Below the pieces are notes generated by a model. That model worked only from the letters and a program-made list of their open reading frames with translations, ran no database searches and had not been told where the DNA came from. From positions 1 to 15,415 of the forward strand of contig DASZZX010000165.1 in the NCBI GenBank assembly GCA_036260415.1: a stretch of DNA of 15,415 nucleotides, read 5' to 3'. This document shows, piece by piece, positions 6,923-14,147 of the stretch. Position 1 is the stretch's first letter; each line of letters opens with the position of its first letter. This DNA is from DASZZX01 sp036260415. Its GTDB lineage: Bacteria; Actinomycetota; Nitriliruptoria; Nitriliruptorales; JAHWKO01. The translations under genes and the position numbers were made by a program.

Positions 6923-6928
6923 TAGCCT
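6923..6928 (+). promoter_or_regulatory. Putative -10 box for leaderless dehydratase transcript
   Basis: TAGCCT (TANNNT consensus) lies 7 nt upstream of the GTG start, with no Shine-Dalgarno sequence between them. Transcription would then begin at or next to the GTG. The same 7-nt spacing occurs before the response regulator. No clear -35 was found. Confidence 0.45.
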
Positions 6929-6935
6929 CACTGCG

Positions 6936-7910
6936 GTGATCGAGCTCGAAGACATCCGGGCCGCGGCACGCCGACTCGTGGGCGTGGTCCATCGCACCGC
7001 CGTGGTGACCTCGCGCGCGCTCGATGAGCGGACCGAGGCGAGCGTCGTCGCCAAGGCGGAGAACCTGCAGCGGGGCGGGTCGTTCAAGCTGCGCGGCGCC
7101 TACCACCGCATCAGCGCGATCCCCGACGAGCAGCGCGCCCGGGGGGTCGTCGCCTACTCCTCCGGCAACCACGCGCAAGCGGTGGCGCTCGCGGCTGGTC
7201 TGCTGGGGACCTCCGCCACGATCGTGATGCCCGACGACGCCCCGCCAGCCAAGCGCGCGGCAACCGAGGCCTACGGCGGCGAGGTGGTCACCTACGACCG
7301 GGCGAGCGACGCGAGGGAGGAGATCGCGGGGCGGATCGCTGCGGCCCGCTCGGCGACGATCGTGCCCCCGTACGACGACCCGCTGGTCATGGCCGGTCAG
7401 GGGACCGCCGCTCTGGAGCTCCTGGAGGACGTCGGCACGCTGGATGTGCTGGTAGTGCCGGTCGGTGGTGGGGGCCTCATCGCGGGCTGCGCGACCGCCG
7501 CCAAGGGGCTGCAGCCGGAGATCGAGGTGGTGGGCGTGGAGCCGGTCGGGGCCGACGACACCCGCCGTTCGCTGGCAGCCGGGGAGCGGGTGCGGATCGA
7601 CGCACGCTCGATCGCGGATGGACTCCTCGCTCCGATCCCGGGACAGCTCACCTTCGAGGTCAACCGCAGGCGCGTCGACCGGGTCGTCACCGTGTCCGAC
7701 GACGAGATCGTGGCGGCGGTCGTGTTCGCGTTGGAACGGTTGAAGCTGCTGGTGGAGCCCAGCGGTGCGGTCGGACTCGCGGCGCTGTTGTCCGCGCGCG
7801 TTCGGGCACCCCGACGGCGGGTGGGAGTCGTGCTGTCCGGAGGCAACATCGGCGTGGACCGCCTGGCACGCCTCGTCTCCCATCGGTCGCGACCACCAGG
7901 TCGCCGGTAA
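6936..7910 (+). CDS. Short-form threonine/serine dehydratase (fold-type II PLP enzyme)
   Basis: A 324-residue cytosolic enzyme. It has the PLP-binding lysine in GGSFKLRGA (K51), the substrate loop SSGNHAQ (75-81), the phosphate-binding GGGGL (177-181) and a C-terminal SGGN (301-304), the motifs of threonine dehydratase/serine racemase. The family deaminates threonine to 2-oxobutyrate, or serine to pyruvate. There is no C-terminal ACT domain, so this is the TdcB or serine-racemase-like short form; ilvA is not assigned because no isoleucine genes are present. The frame is open to 6723, but homology begins at VIELEDIRAAAR, fixing GTG at 6936. It has no ribosome site and a -10-like box 7 nt upstream, suggesting a leaderless mRNA. 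It is probably a single-gene transcript. Confidence 0.88.
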   Translation: MIELEDIRAAARRLVGVVHRTAVVTSRALDERTEASVVAKAENLQRGGSFKLRGAYHRISAIPDEQRARGVVAYSSGNHAQAVALAAGLLGTSATIVMPDDAPPAKRAATEAYGGEVVTYDRASDAREEIAGRIAAARSATIVPPYDDPLVMAGQGTAALELLEDVGTLDVLVVPVGGGGLIAGCATAAKGLQPEIEVVGVEPVGADDTRRSLAAGERVRIDARSIADGLLAPIPGQLTFEVNRRRVDRVVTVSDDEIVAAVVFALERLKLLVEPSGAVGLAALLSARVRAPRRRVGVVLSGGNIGVDRLARLVSHRSRPPGRR

Positions 7911-7941
7911 CGGCTGCCCCGGCGCGTGCACCTCCGTCGCC

Positions 7942-7947
7942 TACGAT
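7942..7947 (+). promoter_or_regulatory. Putative -10 box for leaderless response regulator transcript
   Basis: TACGAT (TANNNT) lies 7 nt before the GTG at 7955 with no Shine-Dalgarno sequence between them, the same geometry as the dehydratase gene. The upstream gene ends 45 bases earlier. A matching -35 is not evident. Confidence 0.5.
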
Positions 7948-7954
7948 CCCGCCC

Positions 7955-8629
7955 GTGAAGGTCCTGGTCGTCGAGGACGAACCCCGCATCGCCGCGCTGC
8001 TGCGGCGGACCCTGGAACGGGAGGGACACGCGGTCGACCTGGTCGGCACCGGGGATGAAGCCATCTGGATGGGGCTGCAGCGGGAGTTCGACGCGATCGT
8101 GCTCGACATCCGCCTGCCCGGCCCGGACGGCTTCGAGGTGACACGCCGACTGCGCGAGAGTGGCTGCTGGTCACCGATCCTGTTGCTCACCGGCCAGGCG
8201 GCGGTCGAGGACCGCGTCCGCGGCCTGGACGCGGGAGCGGACGACTTCCTGGCCAAGCCTTTCGCCATCGCCGAGCTGCAAGCGCGGCTGCGCGCCCTCT
8301 CGCGACGCAACCTCCGTGAACGACCACCCACGCTCACCGCCGGTGGGGTGGTACTGGATCCCGCCAGCCGCACGGTCGAACGTGACGGCGCCCCGATCCA
8401 GCTCAGCCCGAAGGAGTTCGCGCTGCTCGAACTGTTCCTCCGTCACCCCGGCGAGGTGCTGACCCGCCAGCGCATCCTCGAGTACGGGTGGGACTTCGCA
8501 CAGGAAGGGGGATCCAACGTCGTCGACGTGTACATCCGCTACCTGCGCGACAAGGTGGATCGCCCGTTCGCCCGCCACTCCATCGAGACGGTGCGGGGCG
8601 TCGGCTACCGCTTCAACCCCGAGGGGTGA
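7955..8629 (+). CDS. OmpR/PhoB-family two-component response regulator, orphan
   Basis: A 224-residue protein. The receiver domain (1-115) has the acidic pair E7/D8, the phospho-acceptor D51 in AIVLDIRLPGPDGFE, the LLLTG threonine and the FLAKPF lysine. The C-terminal winged-helix DNA-binding domain (about 125-222) includes LSPKEFALLELFLRHPGEVLTR and the terminal wing SIETVRGVGYRF. It should bind DNA as a dimer after phosphorylation. No histidine kinase follows: two tRNA genes come next and the upstream gene is metabolic, so the partner kinase must lie elsewhere. The GTG start gives the canonical MKVLVVEDEPRIA N-terminus. A -10-like box 7 nt upstream points to leaderless expression. Confidence 0.93.
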   Translation: MKVLVVEDEPRIAALLRRTLEREGHAVDLVGTGDEAIWMGLQREFDAIVLDIRLPGPDGFEVTRRLRESGCWSPILLLTGQAAVEDRVRGLDAGADDFLAKPFAIAELQARLRALSRRNLRERPPTLTAGGVVLDPASRTVERDGAPIQLSPKEFALLELFLRHPGEVLTRQRILEYGWDFAQEGGSNVVDVYIRYLRDKVDRPFARHSIETVRGVGYRFNPEG

Positions 8630-8663
8630 CCGCGCGCCCCGGTCCGCACCACCGGGTCGAGCT

Positions 8664-8692
8664 TTGCGCCCCTTCCCGGCCCGGCGTACCCT
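8664..8692 (+). promoter_or_regulatory. Sigma-70-like promoter for tRNA-His
   Basis: TTGCGC at 8664-8669, a 17-nt spacer and TACCCT at 8687-8692, ending 11 nt before the mature tRNA 5' end. This is the best promoter match in the window. Its TACCCT -10 is shared with the box upstream of tRNA-Arg. Confidence 0.6.
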
Positions 8693-8703
8693 TCCACCCG
8701 CCT

Positions 8704-8778
8704 GGTGGGTGTAGCTCAGTCGGCAAGAGCGCCTGGTTGTGGTCCAGGAGGTCGGGGGTTCAAGTCCCCTCACTCACC
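8704..8778 (+). tRNA. tRNA-His (anticodon GTG)
   Basis: Acceptor stem GTGGGTG/CACTCAC with one G-U pair, preceded by an encoded extra G (8704) opposite discriminator C (8778), the G-1:C73 hallmark of tRNA-His. The D arm is GCTCAGTCGGCAAGAGC, the anticodon arm CCTGG-TTGTGGT-CCAGG with GTG, and the T loop TTCAAGT. Confidence 0.96.
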
Positions 8779-8859
8779 CTCAGACGTCGCGGCGTGCGCC
8801 GACCAGCCGGTGTGCAGCACCGGGGTCGAGCCCATAGGTGCAGGCCGACGGCAGCGACC

Positions 8860-8932
8860 GCGCCGCTAGCTCAACTGGCAGAGCATCCGGCTCTTAACCG
8901 GCAGGTTCGGGGTTCGAGTCCCTGGCGGCGCA
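8860..8932 (+). tRNA. tRNA-Lys (anticodon CTT)
   Basis: Acceptor stem GCGCCGC/GCGGCGC with discriminator A. The D arm is GCTCAACTGGCAGAGC, the anticodon loop CTCTTAA with CTT, and the T arm contains GTTCGAGTC. CC rather than CCA follows. It lies 81 bases after tRNA-His and may share its transcript. The decayed integrase beginning at 9088 makes its 3' end the likely attachment site. Confidence 0.95.
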
Positions 8933-8937
8933 CCTAC

Positions 8938-8964
8938 GAGGACCGGCCCTGGCGGCCGGTTCTC
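8938..8964 (+). terminator. Terminator after the tRNA-His/tRNA-Lys pair
   Basis: An 11-bp stem (GAGGACCGGCC with GGCCGGTTCTC, one G-U pair) and a 5-nt loop CTGGC, followed by TGCATTTC. It begins 5 bases after the tRNA-Lys discriminator, a typical position for an intrinsic terminator. Confidence 0.7.
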
Positions 8965-9087
8965 TGCATTTCCCGGATCTCGCGCCCATGACGCTCGGTA
9001 GTTGTCCACAGGCCTGCTGCCTAACTGCTGCCTAACTCCCCGTTGACGTGCTTTACGGTCGGGACGCGACCGGGTGGGGAGGCAGCG

Positions 9088-9985
9088 GTGGCGACGACCA
9101 GGAAGCGGCGCGGGCGGGCCCGGCGCGGCACCGGCAGCGTGGGGCAGCGGGGCGAGCAGTTCATGGCGCAGATCGACCTCGGCACGCGCCCCGACGGCTC
9201 GTGGGCCCGGCGCACGCGGTCCTTCGACACGCGCGACGAGGCCGAGACGTGGCTGCTCGAGGTGCGCCAGAACGCCGAGGAGCTGACCGCCAGCGTGGCC
9301 GACCAGAGCCTGGCGACCTACCTGCGCTGGTGGATCGAGGAGGAGGCGCCGAAGGGCAAGCCGGGACGGGCTCCCCTGGCCGAATCGACGGTGCGCGGCT
9401 ACCGCAGCAACATCGAGAAGCACCTCATCCCGGCGCTCGGGTCGCGCAAGGTCGGCGAGCTCACGGTCGCCGAGCTCGACCGGTTCGCCAACTCCAAGCT
9501 CAAGGAGGGCCTCGCCCCGACCACGGTCAACCGCTTCCGCGAGACGCTGCGCTCGGCGCTGTCGACCGCGGTGCGTCAGGACCGGCTGCTGACAACGTCG
9601 CCCGGTACGGCGGCGGCGTCGGCGTCGAGCCGCCGCCCGTCGACCGGTTCACCGACGACGAGCTCTCCCGGATCCTCGCGGCCGCGCGGGACGAGCGCTT
9701 CTATCCGGTGATCCTGCTCTTGGCGCGGACAGGCCTGCGAGCCGGCGAGGCGTGCGGGCTGCGGTGGAGGGACGTCACGCTGACCGGAACGCGCCCTCGA
9801 TTGTCGGTCGTCTGGCAGCTGAACAAGTGGGGGGACCTGGTCCGCCCGAAGTCGCGGACGGCACGGCGCACGATCCCCCTGCGCTCGGAGGTCGTTGAGG
9901 TCCTGGGCGACTGGCGCGAGCGCCAGGCGGTCTGGGCCGACCGACTCGGTGAGGAATGGGGCACGACCTGGTCTTCACGACCCGA
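9088..9985 (+). pseudogene. Broken tyrosine-recombinase integrase (frameshifted and 3'-truncated)
   Basis: The GTG start has GGGGAGG 5 nt upstream. The first part encodes a basic arm-binding domain (GTGSVGQRGEQFMAQIDLG) and a SAM-like core-binding domain (LATYLRWWIEEEA to FRETLRSALSTAVRQDRLL). At about 9592 one base is missing, and the sequence continues in another frame with NVARYGGGVGVEPP, FTDDELSRILAAARDERF and the catalytic-arginine box LARTGLRAGEACGLRW. A second missing base near 9957 is needed to reach HDLVFTTR. The gene then ends at a junction with an inverted IS110 transposase, so the H-x-x-R and tyrosine of the active site are lost and the protein cannot be active. It lies just after tRNA-Lys in the same direction, typical for an integrated element. 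Confidence 0.88.
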
Positions 9986-10813
9986 GGACGCCTCCAGCGG
10001 TGAGGTGCCGGTCAGCGCGGCGAACGATGCTTCGGACCGCAGCCGCTGGGGGTTGTCACCTGCGGTGATGAGCAGGGTCGCGGCGGTGTGGGTACCGATG
10101 CCGCGGCGCGCGACCAGACGCGGTGCAGTCGTCTCGACGAGTTGGTCGAGCTGCCGGCTCAGATCCTTGATCTCGGCGTCGAGCTCGAGGAACCGTCGGG
10201 CGAGCTTCTTCAGCGCCAGCTTGGTGGTGGCAAGGATCGGGTCGGACTGCCGGTCGGGCCGGGACTTCGCGGCCACCGCGACCCGCTTGCGGATGGTCAG
10301 GTCCCGCAGCTGTTCACGTAGCTCGTCGGGAGCGGTGGCGATCAACGCGTGGATCTGATTCGACGCCTGGCCCTGCGCAACGACTGCAGAACGGCGCGTC
10401 AGACGCAAGATCCGGATTCTCTCGACGTTGCCATCCTGCGACTTGGGGATCGCGGTGGCCTCACCGGACAGGACCTTGCGGGCGGCCGACTCGGCATCGA
10501 TGGTGTCGGACTTGCCCTGGTTCCGACGCAGCCGGCGATCGGGCCGGTCGACCTCCACGACAACGACACCGCGGGCGGTCAGCCAGCGGCACAACCCCGC
10601 ACCGTGGCTGCCGGTGCCCTCGATCCCGATCCTATCGAGGGTGCCTAGCTCCGACGCCCAAGCGAGTAGCTCGGCGTAGCCGGCACTGGTGCTTGGGATC
10701 TCGATCGCGTCTAGGAGCCGGCCGAGCTGGTCGAGCGCGACCGCCACGTGGACATCTTTGTGGGTGTCGACCCCGACCGTGACGAACACCTCGGCATCTG
10801 GCATCGTGTGCAT
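9985..10813 (-). pseudogene. IS110-family transposase, C-terminally truncated
   Basis: The reading frame begins MHTMPDAEVFVTVGVDTHKD with AGGAGA 7 nt before the ATG at 10813. The RuvC-like DEDD domain is intact: D16 in GVDTHKD, E65 in GIEGTGSHG, and D103/D106 in KSDTIDAESAAR. The later Tnp_20 domain is present as RGIGTHTAATLLITAGDNPQ through ALTGTSPLEASSG. About 276 residues remain. Homology stops at position ~9985, after which the frame runs antisense into the integrase remnant as far as 9701. Intact family members continue for roughly 60-120 residues (ending with the HRLNRGGDRQAN-type segment), so it is probably inactive. Unlike its neighbours it has no internal frameshift, suggesting it arrived later. 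Confidence 0.85.
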
Positions 10814-11142
10814 GTGCACGTCTCCTGTTTCCGATTGCAGGGACGGCACCGCGTGGTCGGGTCTTCGGACAGCACTGCGACGAGACGAATCGTTGTCAGG
10901 CACCTATCAGGTCACGGAGGCCCGGCCCTCGCTATGCCTCACGAGAGCCCGACCACCGGCCGACGGATCGGTTCCAAGACACACGGTCCAGTGGGTTACG
11001 CGAGTCAGACCGGTGGCGGACTCCCGGGCCCTCACCCTGGCACGGGAGAGCAGCCGCTGTCAGCATCGCAGTGGTTGTGCGCGCGGTGCGGCGTGGCCGC
11101 TGTCGCTCATAACGGGCGGTGGCTACAGCAGCGAACGAATCA
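10814..11142 (-). other. IS110 left-end flank; candidate bridge-RNA region, no gene
   Basis: In the IS110 subgroup, the non-coding stretch upstream of the transposase encodes the structured bridge RNA that chooses target and donor DNA. Here a 9-bp inverted repeat (GTGGTCGGG/CCCGACCAC, arms 10853-10861 and 10948-10956) could close an RNA domain of about 104 nt on the transposase strand. A 9-bp direct repeat GCCGCTGTC occurs at 11053 and 11096. I see no coding gene. The element boundary was not located. Confidence 0.4.
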
Positions 11143-11463
11143 TCATGGATCCGGGGTGGCCGGCCCTACCTCGACGGCGACGGTCATGGTGTGCGGAACG
11201 AACGCCTCAACGTGTTCCTGGATCCTCGCGACGTGCTCCTCGAACCCAGAATGTTGGCGCCACCGAGCAACAGCCTCCTCGTCCTCCCAGGGCCCGAAGC
11301 TGATGAAGCGGCGAGGAGCATCCCTATCCCTCAGGAGCTTGGCCCACGTGTTCCCCGACGTGTTCGATGTGGTCCAGTCGGCGAAGTCGTTCCACGCCGC
11401 GACGAAGTCGTCCTCCTCACCGGACTTCACCGTCCACTCGCCGAGGCTGTAGAGCCGAGTCAC
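11143..11463 (-). CDS. Small ABM (antibiotic biosynthesis monooxygenase)-fold protein
   Basis: About 106 residues beginning MTRLYSLGEWTVKSGEEDDFVAAWNDFADWT, followed by RFISFGPWEDEEAVARWRQHSGFEEHVARIQEHVEAFVPH. The pattern of a first strand, a helix with a conserved Trp-Phe core, a strand ending in FGPWEDEEAVARWR and a last helix is that of dimeric ferredoxin-like ABM proteins. Some members oxidise aromatic rings without cofactor; many have no known substrate, and none can be assigned here. The frame is open to 11550, but GTG at 11463 has GGAGGG 6 nt upstream and the family begins there. It lies between an IS110 remnant and an IS256 scrap, in the decaying island, and is itself intact. Confidence 0.75.
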   Translation of the reverse strand: MTRLYSLGEWTVKSGEEDDFVAAWNDFADWTTSNTSGNTWAKLLRDRDAPRRFISFGPWEDEEAVARWRQHSGFEEHVARIQEHVEAFVPHTMTVAVEVGPATPDP

Positions 11464-11666
11464 GAACCGCCCTCCGAACCGTGTGCCGCTCACACTGCCC
11501 GGGGGAACGCGAATTGTCCACCTCGCAGCCGTGGTTGTCGCGCGGGTCACGAGTGTGCTCGAACCGATCGATAACGCTCACAACTGCTCTGCGGTTCCGG
11601 CGTAGGAGAACGGATGAGACCGGACACCATGAGGGCCGCCAGGCTCAGCCCATATGTTGGCGAACC

Positions 11667-11742
11667 GACTTCCCGTATGTCTTCGTGGACGCGACCTACG
11701 TCAAGGCCGCGTGGACCACCACATCCTCTGCCGGGCAGTGTT
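11667..11742 (+). pseudogene. IS256-family transposase scrap
   Basis: DFPYVFVDATYVKA is encoded from 11667, the segment around the first catalytic Asp of IS256/Mutator-type transposases. One base is missing near 11706; with it restored, the sequence continues as RVDHHILCRAVL, again matching the family. Nothing else of the element remains, so it is a short internal relic abutting the 3' end of the hydrolase gene. Confidence 0.65.
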
Positions 11743-12616
11743 AGGCCGGCTGCTGGGTTGTCGCGAAGAACTCGGTGAGTGCCTCGGCGAGCGGCTCGGG
11801 ATGGGTCAGCGGGGCTGCGTGCCCGGCGCCAGGGATCTCTTGTATCCGTGCGTTGGGGACGTGGTCGGCTACGTGCCGCGCGCTGGTGGCGGCCAAAGGC
11901 TTGGTGTCCGATCCGAGCAGAACCAGCACCGGAGCTGAGATCCCGCCGAGCACGACCGGATCTTCAGGCGGGGGGCCTTCGTACTCCTTCAGTTGCTGGA
12001 AGAAGTTGAGCAGCTTCGGGACGTAGCGTCCTGTGGCCTCGAGGTAGCCGGCGTCCTCGAGCACGGCGATCTCTTCGTCGTTGAAGACGAAGCCAGCCAA
12101 TGGGCGAACCGCAGCCGTCAGGTCGCCTTCGGTGGCCAGTTCGGCTGCGCGCGCGACGGCGTTGCCGAACGCCGCTTGCTCCTGCTCGTCCGCCAGACCC
12201 ACATGCTCAGGCTCAAATGGGGGCCACCGCGGCCACCGCGTCGGACTGCGCTGCCGCGCCAGTACCGGCCAGGCGCCGCCGGACCAGCCCACCAGTCCGG
12301 TGGGTTCTCCGATGCTGTCGACGTAGGCGAGGAAGTCATCGACCTGCCGACCGTAGCTGAGGTCGGGGTGGTCGCCGCTGAGGCCACGGCCCCGCTGGCT
12401 CGGCAGATGGCAGGTGAACCGGCCGGTCAGGTGTCCCACCAGCCGGTTCCAGTCGATGTCGCCATCGCCGAGCATCCCGTGCAGGAACACGAGCGGCGGC
12501 CCCTGGCCGTGCACGGTCGCACCGATGATGACGCCGTCGGTGGTGGTGACGTGGTGGGTGCGTTGGTTGCCATGTGCTGTCTCCCGCGTCTCGCGGCCGG
12601 TCAGGTCCGCAACCAT
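11741..12616 (-). CDS. Alpha/beta hydrolase, probably frame-damaged
   Basis: About 291 residues with alpha/beta-hydrolase features: the oxyanion motif PLVFLHGMLG (41-50), nucleophile elbow GWSGG (S112), acid in LLGSDTKP (D237) and catalytic histidine in GAGHAAP (H266). The substrate is unknown. Residues 116-133 read as an out-of-character Trp/Arg-rich run. In the neighbouring frame the same DNA gives LAGTGAAAQSDAVAAVAP, the expected sequence, so two compensating indels near 12270 and 12222 probably replaced a helix just after the nucleophile. The N-terminus also looks shifted: the best start (ATG at 12580-12578 with GGGAGA) is out of frame with the body, while the in-frame ATG at 12616 has no ribosome site. 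Activity is doubtful. Confidence 0.6.
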   Translation of the reverse strand: MVADLTGRETRETAHGNQRTHHVTTTDGVIIGATVHGQGPPLVFLHGMLGDGDIDWNRLVGHLTGRFTCHLPSQRGRGLSGDHPDLSYGRQVDDFLAYVDSIGEPTGLVGWSGGAWPVLARQRSPTRWPRWPPFEPEHVGLADEQEQAAFGNAVARAAELATEGDLTAAVRPLAGFVFNDEEIAVLEDAGYLEATGRYVPKLLNFFQQLKEYEGPPPEDPVVLGGISAPVLVLLGSDTKPLAATSARHVADHVPNARIQEIPGAGHAAPLTHPEPLAEALTEFFATTQQPA

Positions 12617-12677
12617 GACGCAGAAGACGTCGGGGAACGTCACCCGACCGGGTATGTTTCGGCGGCCAGGGGTGGTA

Positions 12678-13731
12678 CTACGGGTCGTGGCGGGCAACCT
12701 GTGCGGCGAGATCGGCGCCTCCCTCGACGTCCACCTTGGCGTAGACGCGGGACAGGTTCTTCTTGACCGTGTTGGCGGAGATGAACAGGCGTTGACCGAT
12801 CGCGGCGTTGGTGTGGCCTTCGGCGGCCAGCCGCACCACGTCGCGTTCGACGGGAGTCAGTGACGCCCAACCGATCTGCGGGCGCTGACGCTCGCCCCGC
12901 CCCCGGCGGGCATAGGCGACCGCATCGGCCAGCGACAGCTCGCAGCCCGCGTCCCAGCATGCCGTCGCGTCGGTCGGGTCCACCGCGGCACTGTGCCGTG
13001 TTGCGGGCACGATCGAAGCGGTCGGCCTGGCCGGCCGCGATCTGGCCCGGCGCCAGCACCCGCACCCGCGCCGCCGCCAGCTCGATCGCCAACGGGATCC
13101 CATCCAAGCGCCGGCAGATCTCGGCCACCGCCGAAGCGTTGTGGTCACCGATCCGAAAGTGCGCGGCCACCTGCCGGGCCCTGACTTCGAACAACCGCGC
13201 CGCGTCCGCTGCCGCGACCGTGCTGGCGGACCCAGCATCCGGGTCGGGTACCGGCAGCGGGGCGACCTCGAACGTCGCCTCCCCCTCGACGACCAGCGGC
13301 ACCCTGCTGGTGGCCAGCACGTGCAGCTGCGGACACGCCGACGACAACACGCCGACCAGCTCCGCGCACGCCTCGACCAGGTGCTCACAGTTGTCGAGCA
13401 CGACCAGCAGATGTCGATCGCGCAGCTGCTGGGCGAGCGTGTCGGAAAGCGCCTGCCCAGGTCGCTCGTGGACGCCCACCGCCGCGGCGACGGCCGCAGC
13501 GACCAGCCCGGGTTCGCTCACCCCCTGCAGGTCCACCCAGCAGGCCCCGTCGGCGAACCGCGACGCCACGTAGCTCGACGACCTCTACCGCTAGCCGCGT
13601 CTTGCCGCAGCCACCGAACCGGTCAACGTCACCACCCGGGCATCCGCGACCAGGTCGGCCACCTTCGCACGTTCACGCTCGCGGCCGACAAACGCCGCGA
13701 CCCCAACAGGCAGCCTGCTGTACATCTCCAT
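12678..13731 (-). pseudogene. Remnant of a LuxR-family ATPase regulator with an internal deletion
   Basis: The remnant begins MEMYSRLPVGVAAFVGRERERAK at 13731. The Walker A segment (TGSGGCGKTRLAVEV) is recovered only by restoring one G near 13625, and a second shift near 13585 is needed to join ASRFADGACWVDLQG. The NB-ARC-like part follows intact (HLLVVLDNCEHLVEACAELV, LATSRVPL, EICRRLDGIPLAIELAAARV). At about 13000-13020 it jumps to the C-terminal end, ACWDAGCELSLADAVAYARRG, and the LuxR helix-turn-helix LTPVERDVVRLAAEGHTNAAIG to the stop at 12678. The several hundred residues of helical repeats normally lying between are absent. It would have been a large ATP-dependent transcription activator, possibly for the adjacent hydrolase and ABM genes. 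Confidence 0.85.
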
Positions 13732-13994
13732 GGACTCCAGCCCGCCCCGATCCTACGAGCACCCCCTCACCCGCGTCCCGTGCACTCCCGCGGTGCACGG
13801 GTGCCTGAGATCACTACGACGGCGCGCTATGTGGTGGACAGGTGCTCGAACCTGCGCAGGTACGGCGGCTCGGCTCCACATCCGCACCGAGCAGAGCGAG
13901 GAGCTTCATCTTGGCATCGGAGTCGTGAGCCGGACACACGACGTCCGCGTTCTTCGTGACGCGAGTGCTCACCGTTCCGCTATGGGAGGTTCCC

Positions 13995-14102
13995 ATGACG
14001 ATCCAGTATTGGACCGTGGACGTGGCGCAACTGGTCCTGCCGAATCTCACGTCCGGAGAACCCAGGGCAGGCCCCGTTGCCGCCCTCCCAGGAGGGCTCT
14101 AG
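13995..14102 (+). CDS. Possible 35-residue ORF with good ribosome site
   Basis: The ORF begins MTIQYWTVDVAQLVLPNL and ends ALPGGL before TAG. GGGAGG lies 5 nt before the ATG. The start is embedded in a small palindrome ATGGGA-GGT-TCCCAT (13982-13996) that could hide the ribosome site in RNA. I do not recognise the sequence, and it may be the leftover N-terminus of a lost gene. It lies 23 bases before the ATG-start region of the SRPBCC gene, on the same strand. Confidence 0.35.
   Translation: MTIQYWTVDVAQLVLPNLTSGEPRAGPVAALPGGL
14082..14097 (+). terminator. Perfect 7-bp hairpin at the end of the 35-residue ORF
   Basis: GCCCTCC and GGAGGGC flank a 2-nt loop, ending just before the TAG at 14100. 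No T-run follows. It could be a weak terminator, or an RNA structure burying a GGAGG motif upstream of the SRPBCC gene. Confidence 0.35.
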
Positions 14103-14147
14103 TCTGCATCGCGGGAGCGATCATCATGGCCGAACGTCACCCTCACC

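Noticed and set aside
6492..7931. Minus-strand frame of 479 codons opposite the dehydratase
   Set aside because: It runs across the tRNA-Arg and opposite a PLP enzyme with all its motifs; composition is His/Arg/Gly-rich and not protein-like.
13835..13860. tRNA-like fragment containing CTCGAACCTGCG, possible attR
   Set aside because: It resembles a T arm on the minus strand, but the stem does not pair properly, the other arms are missing, and it does not match the tRNA-Lys 3' end.
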